Part shown: in pieces, positions 38,876 to 48,499 of the stretch
How the letters are laid out: each line of letters starts with the position of its first letter
How positions within the stretch are numbered: the stretch's first letter is position 1
Source of the DNA: Marinobacter szutsaonensis
Lineage (GTDB): Bacteria; Pseudomonadota; Gammaproteobacteria; Pseudomonadales; Oleiphilaceae
Assembly (NCBI RefSeq): GCF_039523335.1
Contig: NZ_BAAAFC010000001.1
Coordinates: 2,790,001-2,854,000 of the forward strand
Reading direction: 5' to 3'
DNA: 64,000 nt
Translations under genes and position numbers: made by a program
Notes under the pieces: model-generated
Told to the model about the DNA's origin: nothing
The model's database searches: none
Seen by the model: the letters and a program-made list of their open reading frames with translations, nothing else

Positions 38876-40023
38876 CAGAGAAAGCGCTCCAACAGGCTGT
38901 TGAGATATCGCTGGCCGAGTTCCGTTGCCTGTAGCCGGCCACTCTCCAGCAATCCTTCCTTACGTACTTGATCAAGTTGTACCCTAACTGACCCCAGGGG
39001 TAAACCCGTTCGTTCCTCAAACAGCGATTCCGACACACCGGCCTTCAGCCGCAATGCGTTCATCAGGAATTCCAGCGGCCGCTCGTCCGGTTCAATGGCT
39101 TCGACCCCGGCGGTCCTGCTTCCAATACGATTGAGATAGGCCTCCGGCTGACGGGTTTTCCAGTAGCGCCGGATGCTGCCATCGGGCAGGCTGATCTTGC
39201 CGTGCGCGCCGGCGCCCAGCGCCAGGTAGTCTCCGAATGTCCAGTAGTTCAGGTTGTGCCGGGAAGCCCGTCCGGGCTGGCACCAGGCTGATACCTCATA
39301 GTCCTCGAAACCGTTCTCCCGCAACAGGCCGGCGCCGGCCCGGTAGATGTCCCAGAGCCGGTCATCGTCGGGCAGATTCGGCGGGCGACTATAGAATTCC
39401 GTGTTCGGTTCCAGGGTCAGCTGGTACCAGGACAGGTGCGGCGGCTCGTGGCTGAGGGCTTCGCGCAGGTCCGACAGGGCCTGATCCGGAGTCTGCCCGG
39501 GCAGCCCGTGCATCAGGTCCAGGTTGAAGTTTTCGAAGCCGGCGGTTCGGGCGGCTTCCACGGCACGGTGGGCGGAATCGCGATCGTGGATGCGCCCGAG
39601 CACACGCAGGTGCTCCGGGTTGAAACTCTGGATGCCGATAGAGAGCCGATTGATGCCCGCCTGCCGGAACGCCTCGAAGCGGCCCTGCTCCAGGGTGCCG
39701 GGGTTGGCTTCCAGAGTGATTTCCGCATCCGCCGCAAAGGCAAGCTTGTCCCGCAGGGCTTCGAACAGCCGGAAATAGAAATCGCCCGTCATCAGGGAGG
39801 GCGTGCCACCGCCGATAAAGACCGTCTGGATCGGCCGGCCCTGAACCAGCCCCAAATCCTGCTCCAGATCCTCCAGCAAGGCGGCCAGGTAGGCCTGCTC
39901 CGGGATGTCGCCCTGGATCGCGTGGGAGTTGAAGTCGCAGTAGGGGCACTTGCGCACGCACCAGGGCACGTGGAGGTAGAGGCTCAGGGGCGGGTTTACC
40001 GCCACCGGGGTAGTGGCGGACAT
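38875..40023 (-). CDS. hemW: radical SAM protein HemW (heme chaperone, formerly HemN-like)
   Basis: A 382-residue radical SAM protein. The iron-sulfur motif reads PWCVRKCPYCDFNSH near residues 15-29 (C-x3-C-x2-C), followed by VFIGGGTPSL and EANPGTLEQ. It lacks the extra fourth cysteine region and longer length of coproporphyrinogen dehydrogenase HemN, so HemW, a heme-transfer protein, is the better call. Located directly after rdgB as in Pseudomonas. Confidence 0.93.
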   Translation of the reverse strand: MSATTPVAVNPPLSLYLHVPWCVRKCPYCDFNSHAIQGDIPEQAYLAALLEDLEQDLGLVQGRPIQTVFIGGGTPSLMTGDFYFRLFEALRDKLAFAADAEITLEANPGTLEQGRFEAFRQAGINRLSIGIQSFNPEHLRVLGRIHDRDSAHRAVEAARTAGFENFNLDLMHGLPGQTPDQALSDLREALSHEPPHLSWYQLTLEPNTEFYSRPPNLPDDDRLWDIYRAGAGLLRENGFEDYEVSAWCQPGRASRHNLNYWTFGDYLALGAGAHGKISLPDGSIRRYWKTRQPEAYLNRIGSRTAGVEAIEPDERPLEFLMNALRLKAGVSESLFEERTGLPLGSVRVQLDQVRKEGLLESGRLQATELGQRYLNSLLERFL

Positions 40024-40027
40024 GGCT

Positions 40028-40627
40028 TCAGAGCTCCGCCTTCAGGTGTTCCAGCAGCTGGGCGAGGGCGCGGCCGCGGTGGCCGATGCGGCCCTTTTCG
40101 GCCCGGCTGAGTTCTGCGGCGCTGCAATTGTGTTCCGGCGCCAGAAAAATCGGGTCATAGCCGAAACCGCCGTCGCCCCGGGGCTCGCGCAGAATCCGGC
40201 CCGGCCAGCGACCGTGGCAGATCACGGGAGTTGGATCATCGGCGTGGCGTAGATAGACCAGCACGCAATGGAACTGGGCTCCGCGCTCCTCATCGGGGAC
40301 GTCCTTGAGGGCGTCAAGCAGGGCGTCGATGTTGTCCGAATCGGTTGCATCCTCGCCGGCAAACCGGGCAGATCGGACGCCGGGCAGGCCGCCGAGGGCG
40401 TCCACCGCAATGCCGCTGTCGTCGGCAAGCGCGGGCAGGCCGGTCTCGCGGGCCGCGTGCCGGGCTTTCAGGATGGCATTCTCCACAAAGGTAACTGCCG
40501 GTTCTTCCGCCTCACCCACGCCCAGCTCGCCCTGGGCGACCGGTGTCAGGCCCAGGGGGGCGAGCAGTTCAGTCAGTTCGGCAATCTTGCCCTTGTTGTT
40601 GCTGGCGATGACGAGTTGCTGTGGCAT
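40028..40627 (-). CDS. rdgB: XTP/dITP diphosphatase (RdgB/HAM1)
   Basis: House-cleaning enzyme that hydrolyses non-canonical purine triphosphates to monophosphates. The 199-residue protein starts [21 protein letters not shown] with the substrate motif SNNKGK; the catalytic [13 protein letters not shown] is near residue 65, and [10 protein letters not shown] and SHRGRA-like GHRGRAL close the site. It is 4 nt upstream of hemW and 3 nt downstream of the DUF4426 gene. Confidence 0.96.
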   Translation of the reverse strand: MPQQLVIASNNKGKIAELTELLAPLGLTPVAQGELGVGEAEEPAVTFVENAILKARHAARETGLPALADDSGIAVDALGGLPGVRSARFAGEDATDSDNIDALLDALKDVPDEERGAQFHCVLVYLRHADDPTPVICHGRWPGRILREPRGDGGFGYDPIFLAPEHNCSAAELSRAEKGRIGHRGRALAQLLEHLKAEL

Positions 40628-40630
40628 GAT

Positions 40631-41086
40631 TCAGTCGCTGAACAGGGTGTGGGCAAACCGGACCGACAGGTCCTGCTGGTGGCCGGTCGGGCGCGCGGTG
40701 ATATTGAAGGTCATCAGCTCGCCGGACGGATACTGGTACTCGGCGATGAAGTAGACCGCATCGCCTTCCTGGATGCGTCGGAACGCCAGGAAATTGACCT
40801 GCTGGATATCATTGCTGACTTTGCCCTCGACCTGACCACTGACGGGTTTGAGGGTGCCGTTTTCCTGCTCCTGCATGATGGAGATATTGACGATGCCGAT
40901 GCCCTTGCTGCGTTGCAGGTCGTTGGCCTTGGCCACTTCCGGTGACAGGAAGGTGCTTGGCAATACGCTCCAGTGCACCTGGTAGTCACCAAAGTCCTTG
41001 GACCCGGCGGCCTGGGCCTGCAGGCTGGCCAGGGTCAGGAGGGCCCCGGCCAGAAAGATTTTAAAGATCCGGAGTTGACTGATCAT
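40631..41086 (-). CDS. DUF4426 family exported protein
   Basis: A 151-residue protein with a signal peptide ([20 protein letters not shown], then SLQAQA) and a mature domain beginning with KDFGDYQVHWSVLPSTFLSPEVA. This pattern is that of DUF4426, which is regularly found between metW and rdgB in Pseudomonas and relatives. Periplasmic location is expected; function unknown. The start overlaps the metW stop by four bases. Confidence 0.88.
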   Translation of the reverse strand: MISQLRIFKIFLAGALLTLASLQAQAAGSKDFGDYQVHWSVLPSTFLSPEVAKANDLQRSKGIGIVNISIMQEQENGTLKPVSGQVEGKVSNDIQQVNFLAFRRIQEGDAVYFIAEYQYPSGELMTFNITARPTGHQQDLSVRFAHTLFSD

Positions 41087-41688
41087 TGCTCGTTCTCCCG
41101 TGTGATGCGGTAAATGGCGATCTCCCCCAACAGGTTAGGCCATAGCCGGGCAGACCAGCTGTTCTGGTGCTGGCCGTCCACCACCCGGCGGCTCTTGATC
41201 CGGATGCCCTTCTGGCGGCACAGGGCCTCGAAATCCTTGAAGGTACACAGGCGGATGTTGGGGGTGTTATACCATTTATACGGCAGTGCCTCAGATTCGG
41301 GCATACGACCGCTCAACGCCAGGCCCCAGCGCAGCCGCCAGTGGGCGAAGTTGGGAAAGGTGACAATGCCCTCCCGTCCCAGTCGCAGCATTTCGTCCAG
41401 CACCTTGTCCGGCCGGCGAACGGCCTGCAGGGCCTGAGTCATCAGTACAACATCGAACATGCCGTCATCGAAGTTGTCCAGGCCCTGGGTATCCAGGTTC
41501 TGTTCGATTACGGCCACGCCCTTGCTCATGCAGGTGGTAATGTGGTCCGGGTTGATCTCCAGGCCGAAGCCGGTGGCCTGGCGTTCCCGCTGCAGGTAGT
41601 CGAGCAGGGTGCCGTCACCACAACCCAGATCCAGCACGTGATGACCGGGTTTGATCCATTGCTGGATGATCTCGAGGTCAGGTCTCAT
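41083..41688 (-). CDS. metW: methionine biosynthesis protein MetW
   Basis: A 201-residue methyltransferase-like protein. The Rossmann motif is [16 protein letters not shown] near residue 20, with [13 protein letters not shown] near 80. MetW is encoded next to MetX in Pseudomonas-type bacteria and is reported to be required for full homoserine succinyltransferase activity; no methyl-transfer reaction is established. Overlaps both metX and the DUF4426 gene by four bases. Confidence 0.94.
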   Translation of the reverse strand: MRPDLEIIQQWIKPGHHVLDLGCGDGTLLDYLQRERQATGFGLEINPDHITTCMSKGVAVIEQNLDTQGLDNFDDGMFDVVLMTQALQAVRRPDKVLDEMLRLGREGIVTFPNFAHWRLRWGLALSGRMPESEALPYKWYNTPNIRLCTFKDFEALCRQKGIRIKSRRVVDGQHQNSWSARLWPNLLGEIAIYRITRENEQ

Positions 41689-42833
41689 GCGCCCACCTCC
41701 CTGGCTACCCGGTCCATATAGGCGGTGAAGATGTCGGTATACCTGGGGGTGGGGATCAGGAAGGCATCGTGCCCCCAGGGTGCGTCAATCTCGGCGTAGC
41801 TGACTTTCTTGCGGGCGGAGATCATGGCGTTCACCATTTCCTCGGAGCGCTGGGGCGTGAAGCGCCAGTCCGTGCTGAAGGACAGCACCAGAAACTCGCA
41901 CGTGGCCGCGGCAATTGCCCGGGACAGGTCGCCGCCGTGCTCATAGGCCGGATCGAAATAGTCCAGGGCCCGGGTCATGAGCAGGTAAGTGTTGGCATCG
42001 AAGGACTCGGAAAACCGCTCACCCTGGTACCGCAGATAGCTCTCCACCTGGAACTCGGCATCATAGCCGAACTTGTAGGCTTCTTCCCTCAGCTCCCGGC
42101 CAAACTTCTCACCCATGGAGGCATCGGACAGGTAGGTGATGTGGCCGACCATCCGCGCCAGCATCAGGCCGCGGCGGGGCAGGGTGTCAAAATCGTAGTA
42201 GCGGCCGCCATGGAATTCTCGGTCGGAGGTGATGGCCTGGCGTGCCACTTCGTTGAACGCGATGTTCTGGGCGGTCAGCCTGGGCGTGGAGGCAATCACC
42301 ACCGCGTGCCGGAGCCGGTCAGGGTAATCGAGGCTCCACTGCAGGGCCTGCATGCCACCGAGGGAACCACCAACCACCGCCGCCCAGCACTCGATGCCCA
42401 GGCGATCGGCGAGCAGGGCCTGGCTTTTCACCCAGTCACTCACGGTGATTACGGGGAACTCCGGACCATAGGGCTTGCCGGTTTCCGGGTTGTCGGAACT
42501 CGGGCCGGTACTGCCGTGGCAGCCACCCAGGTTGTTCAGGGATACCACGAAGAAACGGTTGGTATCGATGGGTTTGCCGGGACCGATGCAACTGTCCCAC
42601 CAGCCGGGCTTGCGATCATCCATGCTGTGGTAACCGGCGGCATGGTGATGGCCGCTGAGGGCATGGCAGATCAGCACGGCATTGCTGGCGTCGGCGTTCA
42701 GCTCGCCGTAGGTTTCCACCACCAGGTCATAGCTGCCCAGTCTCTGGCCGCAAGCCAGCTCGATGGGAGTGTCAAAGTGGTAAGACTGTGGGGTAACTAT
42801 CCCGACAGAATCCGCGGGCAGGGAATCGGGCAT
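41685..42833 (-). CDS. metX: homoserine O-acyltransferase (probably succinyltransferase)
   Basis: Alpha/beta-hydrolase-fold enzyme that acylates homoserine, the first committed step of methionine synthesis. The 382-residue protein has the nucleophile serine in [14 protein letters not shown] near residue 153, the catalytic Asp in FSTDWRF near 315 and His in GHDAFLIP near 350. MetX proteins of this clade that are linked to metW usually use succinyl-CoA, so MetXS activity is likely but cannot be proven from these motifs. First gene of the operon; its leader holds a stable hairpin. Confidence 0.95.
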   Translation of the reverse strand: MPDSLPADSVGIVTPQSYHFDTPIELACGQRLGSYDLVVETYGELNADASNAVLICHALSGHHHAAGYHSMDDRKPGWWDSCIGPGKPIDTNRFFVVSLNNLGGCHGSTGPSSDNPETGKPYGPEFPVITVSDWVKSQALLADRLGIECWAAVVGGSLGGMQALQWSLDYPDRLRHAVVIASTPRLTAQNIAFNEVARQAITSDREFHGGRYYDFDTLPRRGLMLARMVGHITYLSDASMGEKFGRELREEAYKFGYDAEFQVESYLRYQGERFSESFDANTYLLMTRALDYFDPAYEHGGDLSRAIAAATCEFLVLSFSTDWRFTPQRSEEMVNAMISARKKVSYAEIDAPWGHDAFLIPTPRYTDIFTAYMDRVAREVGA

Positions 42834-42875
42834 CGGCGCGACAGGTTCCTGGTTCGATCCGTAAGTAACTGGAAC

Positions 42876-42896
42876 GGCGACGGCAAAGCCATCGCC
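42876..42896 (-). promoter_or_regulatory. hairpin in the metX leader
   Basis: Minus-strand RNA: GGCGATGGC-UUU-GCCGUCGCC, nine pairs including one G-U pair that would be a C-A mismatch in the opposite transcript. It lies 43-63 nt before the metX start, between a TATAAA -10 (42912-42907, weak TTGCAG -35 at 15 nt) and the gene. No T-run follows. Confidence 0.4.
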
Positions 42897-42961
42897 AGCC
42901 CAGCAGTTTATAGCCGGGTGGAGATGGCTGCAACCGGGAAGCGGGTGCCTGGGAACCGGGG

Positions 42962-44926
42962 CTAGACCACCCCGGAAATATTCACCACCTTCTGCTGGAT
43001 CAGGGTTGGCGCCGGTTTACGAATCTGACGCTGCATGGCATCGGCCAGCTCAAGCTGGCGACGCAGGTCGGTGATGGTGGCCTGAAGTTTCTCCCGTTCG
43101 GCCCGGCCGTCCCGATCGCTCCTGACCATGTCCCGCAGCCGGCGGATCTGGTGTTCCAGCAGCTGCTTCTGCTCCATGGAATACTGCATGATGGGGAGCA
43201 GGGCCTCGTGGGGCCAGCGTTCTACATCCTTGCGTACCCGGTTGTGCAGGGTACGGGCCTCACCAACCATGACGTTGAAAAAGCGTCGCACCAGCAGGGA
43301 TTGCTCGGTCAGCAGGTTTTTCGGGCTGATCCGGAAACGCCTGGCTTTCTTGCGCAGCTCCCGGATGGCGATGACATGCCGGCCGGCGCGCAGTGGAATG
43401 GGTTCCAGGTGCCGGGCCCGGGTATCTTCGTTGTAACGCCGGTAGATGGCGCCAACCATCTTCTCTGCCAGGTGGCCTTCGCTCATCAGGTTGGTGAGGT
43501 CGGCCTCCAGCAGTTCGAAAAAGTGGTCCATGGCGCGGTTCATGCCGGCAGTGGTCCAGCTCTTCGACATCGACGCCCGGATTTTCTCGGCATGTTCCTC
43601 GAAGCGTTGCTCGCTGACCAATCCCTTGAGCGTCTTGCCCTGGGAATCCACCAGTCGGCGACTGGAGCGAAGGGAGATGAGCTTCTTATAGTAGAAGTCA
43701 TAGTCTTTCTGTGCCCGCTCCGCGAGCCTGCCCAGAGCCTCTTTGTCCATGGTGGCGCCGGAGCAGGCCTCGAGTTCCTCTTCCAGTGCCTCGAGCCGGG
43801 TCTGCATGGCCGCCTGGCTGTTCTGGAGCATGCCCAGCAGATCGTTGATCAGACTCTGGGTGATCAGCTGTTCCTTGTGCATCAGGATGCGTTTGATGAT
43901 CAGCTGTTCCAGCTGGCCGATGTTGGCGCGTTCGAACAGGTCGGCATCCCGGCGGACACGGGCAATCAGGCCCTGCTTGGCCGACAGCGGAATGACGTCG
44001 TGCTGACGGATGCCCAGGTGATCCGCGGTGTAGCTACGTACCCGCTCGATGGCCTCCCGGGTATGCTTTTCGCCTTGCAGGTCGTCCCATAGCACATCGA
44101 TCTTGTTCAGCGCCGCAAACCGGCCGGCGCGGTGATCGGCGTGCTCGGTGTCGATGTGTTCCTTCCAGATGGTCATGTCACTGGCGGTGACACCGGTGTC
44201 GGCGCTGAGTACAAAGATCACCGCATGGGCCCTGGGCAGCATGCTGATGGTGAGCTCCGGCTCGGAACCCAGGGCGTTCAGCCCCGGGGTGTCAAGAATG
44301 CGCAGACCACGTTCGAACAGGGGGTGGCGGATGCTGATCTGGGCATTACGCCAGGCCGGTACCAGAACATTGCCGGGATTGTTGCGGTCATGCTCGAGCA
44401 TGGCCTCGTCGAAACCCAGGTTCCTGGCCTCTTGCGGTGGCACGCTCTTGACCCGGGCAACCTCGGCCAGGACTTCCCGCATGATTTCCGGATCGCGTTC
44501 GTCGAGCTCGTGTTTGACCCAGCGTTCCGGCTGCTTGCGAAGCTGCTGCAGGGACAGTTCCCCGGTGCGGGTCTCGATCGGAAGCAGGAGCAGATAATTC
44601 TGGTTGGCGGTACGGTCAAAGAACAGCTCGGTCGGGCACATGGTGGTTCGCCCGGCCTGGGAGGGCAGCATGCGCTGGCCATACTCGGAGAAGAACAGGG
44701 CATTGATGAGCTCGGTCTTGCCCCTGGAGTACTCGCCGACAAAGGCAATCGTGAGCTCATCCTCGATGAGCAGTTCGAGCCCGTTTCGAATGCGGGTGCT
44801 GATGTCGTCGGAAAACAGGTCGTTGTCCTGCAGCCAGAGGCGATAGCGCCCGATCTGCCGGATCAGTTCCTTCTTCCAGTTGTGGTAAGCCTCTACCTGC
44901 TGCGACAGAGTTCCCTGCGGGTTCAT
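42962..44926 (-). CDS. bacterial dynamin-like GTPase
   Basis: A 654-residue GTPase. G1 is [19 protein letters not shown] near residues 60-78, the switch-I threonine is in [13 protein letters not shown]3 is [10 protein letters not shown] near 212, and G4 is ALNKIDVLW near 272. After the G domain (to about 340) come helical segments and a Lys/Arg-rich, coiled-coil C-terminus (about 600-640). No transmembrane segment is seen. The family includes BDLPs that remodel or tether membranes. It is monocistronic (126 nt before metX, 252 nt after yggT) and interrupts the otherwise conserved metX-yggT neighbourhood. Confidence 0.88.
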   Translation of the reverse strand: MNPQGTLSQQVEAYHNWKKELIRQIGRYRLWLQDNDLFSDDISTRIRNGLELLIEDELTIAFVGEYSRGKTELINALFFSEYGQRMLPSQAGRTTMCPTELFFDRTANQNYLLLLPIETRTGELSLQQLRKQPERWVKHELDERDPEIMREVLAEVARVKSVPPQEARNLGFDEAMLEHDRNNPGNVLVPAWRNAQISIRHPLFERGLRILDTPGLNALGSEPELTISMLPRAHAVIFVLSADTGVTASDMTIWKEHIDTEHADHRAGRFAALNKIDVLWDDLQGEKHTREAIERVRSYTADHLGIRQHDVIPLSAKQGLIARVRRDADLFERANIGQLEQLIIKRILMHKEQLITQSLINDLLGMLQNSQAAMQTRLEALEEELEACSGATMDKEALGRLAERAQKDYDFYYKKLISLRSSRRLVDSQGKTLKGLVSEQRFEEHAEKIRASMSKSWTTAGMNRAMDHFFELLEADLTNLMSEGHLAEKMVGAIYRRYNEDTRARHLEPIPLRAGRHVIAIRELRKKARRFRISPKNLLTEQSLLVRRFFNVMVGEARTLHNRVRKDVERWPHEALLPIMQYSMEQKQLLEHQIRRLRDMVRSDRDGRAEREKLQATITDLRRQLELADAMQRQIRKPAPTLIQQKVVNISGVV

Positions 44927-45084
44927 TGGAGTTTCCTTCTGCGCGACTTCCCGGCATTCCGGCGCCCACTGCCTGCTGGGCAGCGGACTTCAGCTTTTCA
45001 TGAATAAGTAGTAATACTATCCCGTCTTAAGAATTCATGTGTACCTTCCCTTGTCATTTCGACGGACAGGTCACAATTTTTTGC

Positions 45085-45122
45085 AATAAAAAGCCGCAAA
45101 ATCAACAATTTGATTTTGCGGC
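45085..45122 (-). terminator. terminator of the yggS-proC-yggT unit
   Basis: Minus strand: 13-bp perfect stem (45122-45110 with 45105-45093, loop of 4) followed by TTTTTATT. It lies about 57 nt after the yggT stop. Confidence 0.85.
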
Positions 45123-45178
45123 CAGAATTCATTGTTTTTCGTTTCCGGGTGTTACCAAATGTATATCCGGAAGGCAGG

Positions 45179-45763
45179 TTACATGCCCAGTCCGATGGAT
45201 CCCAGCCCGGCGGCCAGTTTCATGTGATCGATCACAACCGAGATCACGTTCAAAATCAGGAACACGATGATCGGTGACAGATCCAGGCCGCCCATGGATG
45301 GCATCACATTGCGCACGGGCCGCATGACCGGTTCGGTGATCTGGGCAACCAGCTGGATAGCCGGGTGACCGCTCTGGGGAGCAATCCAGCTCACCACCAC
45401 CACCGCGATGACCGACCAGAAGTAGATTTTCACAATCAGGCTGAGCACGTTCAGTACCGCCCAGACCAGCAGCGTGATCGGGTTGATCGCGGGGATGCCG
45501 CCGTTGAGTGCGATCAGGATGAAGAAGAAGGTGATGGCCTGGATCATGACCGCCAGTACCAGGGCGGCGCCGTCGATGCCGCCCCAGCCCGGGATAAAGC
45601 GGCGAAGGGGGCGTAACAGCGGGTTGGTCGCCTTGACCACGAACTGGGAAATCGGGTTGTAGAAATCGGCCCGGGCCAGCTGCAGCAGGAAACGCAGTAG
45701 CACAATCGTCAGGTAAAAGGTGGACGCGATCAGCAGGATGGTGATCAGGATGTCTGCCAGCAT
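45179..45763 (-). CDS. yggT: YggT family membrane protein
   Basis: A 194-residue inner-membrane protein made of two YGGT repeats, each with two helices: ILITILLIASTFYLTIVLL...PLLRPLRRFIPGWGGID and LLVWAVLNVLSLIVKIYFW...PVMRPVRNVMPSMGGLD. The P.LRP.R..IP..GGID motif occurs in both halves. Its role is not settled; links to osmotic tolerance, cell division and FtsZ positioning have been proposed. Third gene after yggS and proC. Confidence 0.93.
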   Translation of the reverse strand: MLADILITILLIASTFYLTIVLLRFLLQLARADFYNPISQFVVKATNPLLRPLRRFIPGWGGIDGAALVLAVMIQAITFFFILIALNGGIPAINPITLLVWAVLNVLSLIVKIYFWSVIAVVVVSWIAPQSGHPAIQLVAQITEPVMRPVRNVMPSMGGLDLSPIIVFLILNVISVVIDHMKLAAGLGSIGLGM

Positions 45764-45785
45764 GAAGCTGTGTCTCCGTTATCGG

Positions 45786-46619
45786 TTACTGTTTGCCGGC
45801 CAGTTCTTCGGCCATTTCTTCCGAGCGCTTGAATGCGGCGCCGTAGGCTTTCTTGACCAGGTCCCGCAGGCCGCCTTCCTCGAAGGTATTGATTGCCTGC
45901 TCGGTGGTGCCGCCGGGGGACATGACATTGCGCTTGAGCTGGGCAGGGTCGTGCTCGCTACGGGCGGCCATTTCAGCGGCGCCGGCCATGGTCTGGATCG
46001 CCAGCTCCCGGGCGGTGGCCGGTTCAATGCCCGCTTCTGTGGCCGCCGCCTCGAGTGCTTCGAGCATCAGGAAGAAGTAGGCGGGACCACTGCCGGACAG
46101 GGCAGTCACCCCGTGCAGCAGTTTCTCGTCCTCCACCCACAGGGCGGAACCGATGCTTTCAAACACGGCCTGGACCATCTTCTTCTGGTCGTCTTTCACG
46201 TGGTTGTTGGCGAACAGGCCTGCAGCGCCTTTTCCCACCAGCGAGGGTGTGTTGGGCATCACCCGTACCATGGGCAGCCCCCCGCCGAGCCATTCGTCCA
46301 GAGTGTCGGCGGTGAGTCCGGCGGCAATGGAGACCATCAGGGGGCGGGTGTTCTGCACTACTGGAGCAATATCACGGCAAACGTCCGCCATGACCTGGGG
46401 CTTGACTGCCAGGACGACCATGTCGGCCTGCTGGGCGCAGTAGCGGTTGTCGGTGGTCACGCTGACGCCAAAGCGCTTGCGGATGGCCTGCAGATGACCG
46501 TCATCCGGGGCGCTGACCCAGATATCACCGGCTTTATAGCCGTTGTCCAGCATGCCACCGATAATGGCGCTGGCCATGTTGCCGGCTCCGATAAACGAGA
46601 TAGTGGGCGATGTGCTCAA
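45786..46619 (-). CDS. proC: pyrroline-5-carboxylate reductase
   Basis: NAD(P)H enzyme making L-proline. The 277-residue protein has the dinucleotide motif SFIGAGNMASAIIGGML at residues 8-24, VLAVKPQVM near 70 and the family signature LSGSGPAYFFLMLEALEAAA near 165-185 with TAL/TLA-like helices following. Middle gene of yggS-proC-yggT, as in Pseudomonas and other gammaproteobacteria. Confidence 0.96.
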   Translation of the reverse strand: MSTSPTISFIGAGNMASAIIGGMLDNGYKAGDIWVSAPDDGHLQAIRKRFGVSVTTDNRYCAQQADMVVLAVKPQVMADVCRDIAPVVQNTRPLMVSIAAGLTADTLDEWLGGGLPMVRVMPNTPSLVGKGAAGLFANNHVKDDQKKMVQAVFESIGSALWVEDEKLLHGVTALSGSGPAYFFLMLEALEAAATEAGIEPATARELAIQTMAGAAEMAARSEHDPAQLKRNVMSPGGTTEQAINTFEEGGLRDLVKKAYGAAFKRSEEMAEELAGKQ

Positions 46620-46681
46620 GGTTCACTCCAACGGTTGAACGGTTAACAGTTTGAACCGGATGATAGCAGGAACTGAGGGAT

Positions 46682-47395
46682 TCAGCTCTGGGGCTCCTTG
46701 GGTGGCCGGGCTCCGAACACCGCGGTGCCAATCCGTACCCAGGTCGCGCCCTCGGCAATGGCCATTTCCAGGTCATCGGACATGCCCATGGACAGGGTGT
46801 CCAGCGGGCCGGCCTCCGGACATTCCTGCTTCAGGGATTTGAGAGCGTTGGCCAGTTTGCGGAAGCTGGACCTGAGCTCTGATTCCGGCTGGTCGGGATC
46901 CGGAATGGCCATCAGGCCCCGCAGGCTGAGGTTGGGAAGTTCGCCGATTGCCGAAACCAGCTCAGGCAGCTCCTCCAGGGTGCAGCCGGACTTGGTGTCT
47001 TCCTCATCGATATTGACCTGCAGACAGATGTTGAGGGGCGGTAGTGACGGCGCACGCTGCTCGCTGAGGCGGCGGGCGATCTTCAGGCGGTCGACACTGT
47101 GAACCCAGGCAAACGATGCGGCGATCTGCCGGGTCTTGTTGGACTGAATCGGACCGATAAAATGCCATTCGATGCCGTCCAGATTGTCCAGGGCCTCGAT
47201 CTTCTCGAGGGCTTCCTGCAGGTAGTTTTCGCCAAACGCAACCTGGCCCGCAGCGAAGGCTTCACGCAGGTCTTCCGGCGGCCGGGTCTTGCTTACTGCC
47301 AACAGGCGCACACTGCCGGGGTCCCGCCCCGCCTGCAATGTTGCTTTTTGTATGCGTCGGGTTACGCTCCCGATGTTGTCTGCTATGCTGCTCAT
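46682..47395 (-). CDS. yggS: PLP homeostasis protein YggS (PLPBP)
   Basis: A 237-residue PLP-binding protein of the alanine-racemase fold without known catalysis; it buffers PLP and affects amino acid pools. The PLP lysine is in LLAVSKTRPPEDL near residue 36, FGENYLQEAL near 56 and WHFIGPIQSNK near 80 are family motifs, and SMGMSDDLEMAI lies near 200. The ATG at 47395 is the family-like start (MSSIADNIG); the longer frame to 47581 would overlap pilT. Divergent from pilT, with a 52-nt shared region. Confidence 0.93.
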   Translation of the reverse strand: MSSIADNIGSVTRRIQKATLQAGRDPGSVRLLAVSKTRPPEDLREAFAAGQVAFGENYLQEALEKIEALDNLDGIEWHFIGPIQSNKTRQIAASFAWVHSVDRLKIARRLSEQRAPSLPPLNICLQVNIDEEDTKSGCTLEELPELVSAIGELPNLSLRGLMAIPDPDQPESELRSSFRKLANALKSLKQECPEAGPLDTLSMGMSDDLEMAIAEGATWVRIGTAVFGARPPKEPQS

Positions 47396-47447
47396 ACTGT
47401 GAGTTTGCCGCTTCTGGATTAAAAGAAAAAGCCCTCCGAGGAACCCT

Positions 47448-48482
47448 ATGGATATTACTGAACTGCTTGCCTTTTCGGCCAAACAGGGTGCGTCCGATTT
47501 GCACCTTTCCTCTGGTTTGCCCCCCATGATTCGTGTCGACGGCGATGTACGCCGGATCAACCTGCCGCCGATGGAGCACAAAGAAGTGCACGGCCTGATC
47601 TACGACATCATGAACGACAAGCAGCGCAAGGATTACGAAGAATTTCTGGAAACCGACTTTTCCTTCGAGGTTCCCGGTGTCGCCCGTTTCCGTGTCAACG
47701 CATTTAACCAGAATCGCGGCGCCGGTGCCGTGTTCCGGACCATCCCCTCGAAAGTGCTCACCATGGAAGATCTGGGCATGGGCCAGGTTTTCAAGGATAT
47801 CTCGTCCGTTCCCCGCGGGCTGGTGCTGGTGACCGGGCCCACCGGTTCCGGTAAATCCACCACGCTGGCGGCCATGATGGACTACATCAACGACACCCGC
47901 TATGAGCACATCCTCACCATCGAGGATCCGATCGAATTCGTGCACGAATCCAAGAAATGTCTGGTCAACCAGCGGGAAGTGCACCGGGACACCCTGGGCT
48001 TCAACGAGGCCCTGCGTTCGGCACTGCGGGAAGACCCGGACATCATCCTGGTGGGTGAGCTCCGGGATCTGGAAACCATCCGCCTGGCCCTGACCGCCGC
48101 GGAAACCGGTCACCTGGTATTCGGCACTCTGCACACCACCTCGGCGGCCAAGACCATCGACCGGGTGGTGGATGTGTTCCCGGCCGAGGAGAAGTCCATG
48201 GTCCGGTCCATGCTCTCCGAATCGCTGCAGGCGGTTATCTCCCAGACCCTGATGAAGAAGATGGGCGGCGGACGGGTTGCCGCGCACGAGATCATGATCG
48301 GTACCCCGGCCATCCGGAACCTGATCCGGGAAGACAAGATCGCCCAGATGTACTCCGCGATCCAGACCGGTGGCTCGCTCGGCATGCAGACCCTGGACCA
48401 GTGCCTCGAGCGGTTGCTGCAGAAAGGCCTCGTTTCCCGTGAGGCGGCGCGCGCCAAGGCGAAGATGCCGGATAACTTCTGA
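47448..48482 (+). CDS. pilT: type IV pilus retraction ATPase PilT
   Basis: A 344-residue hexameric secretion ATPase that powers pilus retraction for twitching motility. Walker A VTGPTGSGKSTTLAAM is near residue 129-144, the Asp box ILTIEDPIEFVHESK near 160, Walker B IILVGELRDLETIRLALTAA near 200 and the His box TGHLVFGTLHTTSA near 220. The AIRNLIRE motif, needed for retraction in PilT, is present near 286. It is followed 17 nt later by pilU. Confidence 0.97.
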   Translation: MDITELLAFSAKQGASDLHLSSGLPPMIRVDGDVRRINLPPMEHKEVHGLIYDIMNDKQRKDYEEFLETDFSFEVPGVARFRVNAFNQNRGAGAVFRTIPSKVLTMEDLGMGQVFKDISSVPRGLVLVTGPTGSGKSTTLAAMMDYINDTRYEHILTIEDPIEFVHESKKCLVNQREVHRDTLGFNEALRSALREDPDIILVGELRDLETIRLALTAAETGHLVFGTLHTTSAAKTIDRVVDVFPAEEKSMVRSMLSESLQAVISQTLMKKMGGGRVAAHEIMIGTPAIRNLIREDKIAQMYSAIQTGGSLGMQTLDQCLERLLQKGLVSREAARAKAKMPDNF

Positions 48483-48499
48483 GGTAAGTAGGTAACAAG

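Noticed and set aside
42851..42860. GGTTCGATCC, a tRNA T-arm-like sequence
   Set aside because: No acceptor, D or anticodon stems can be built around it.
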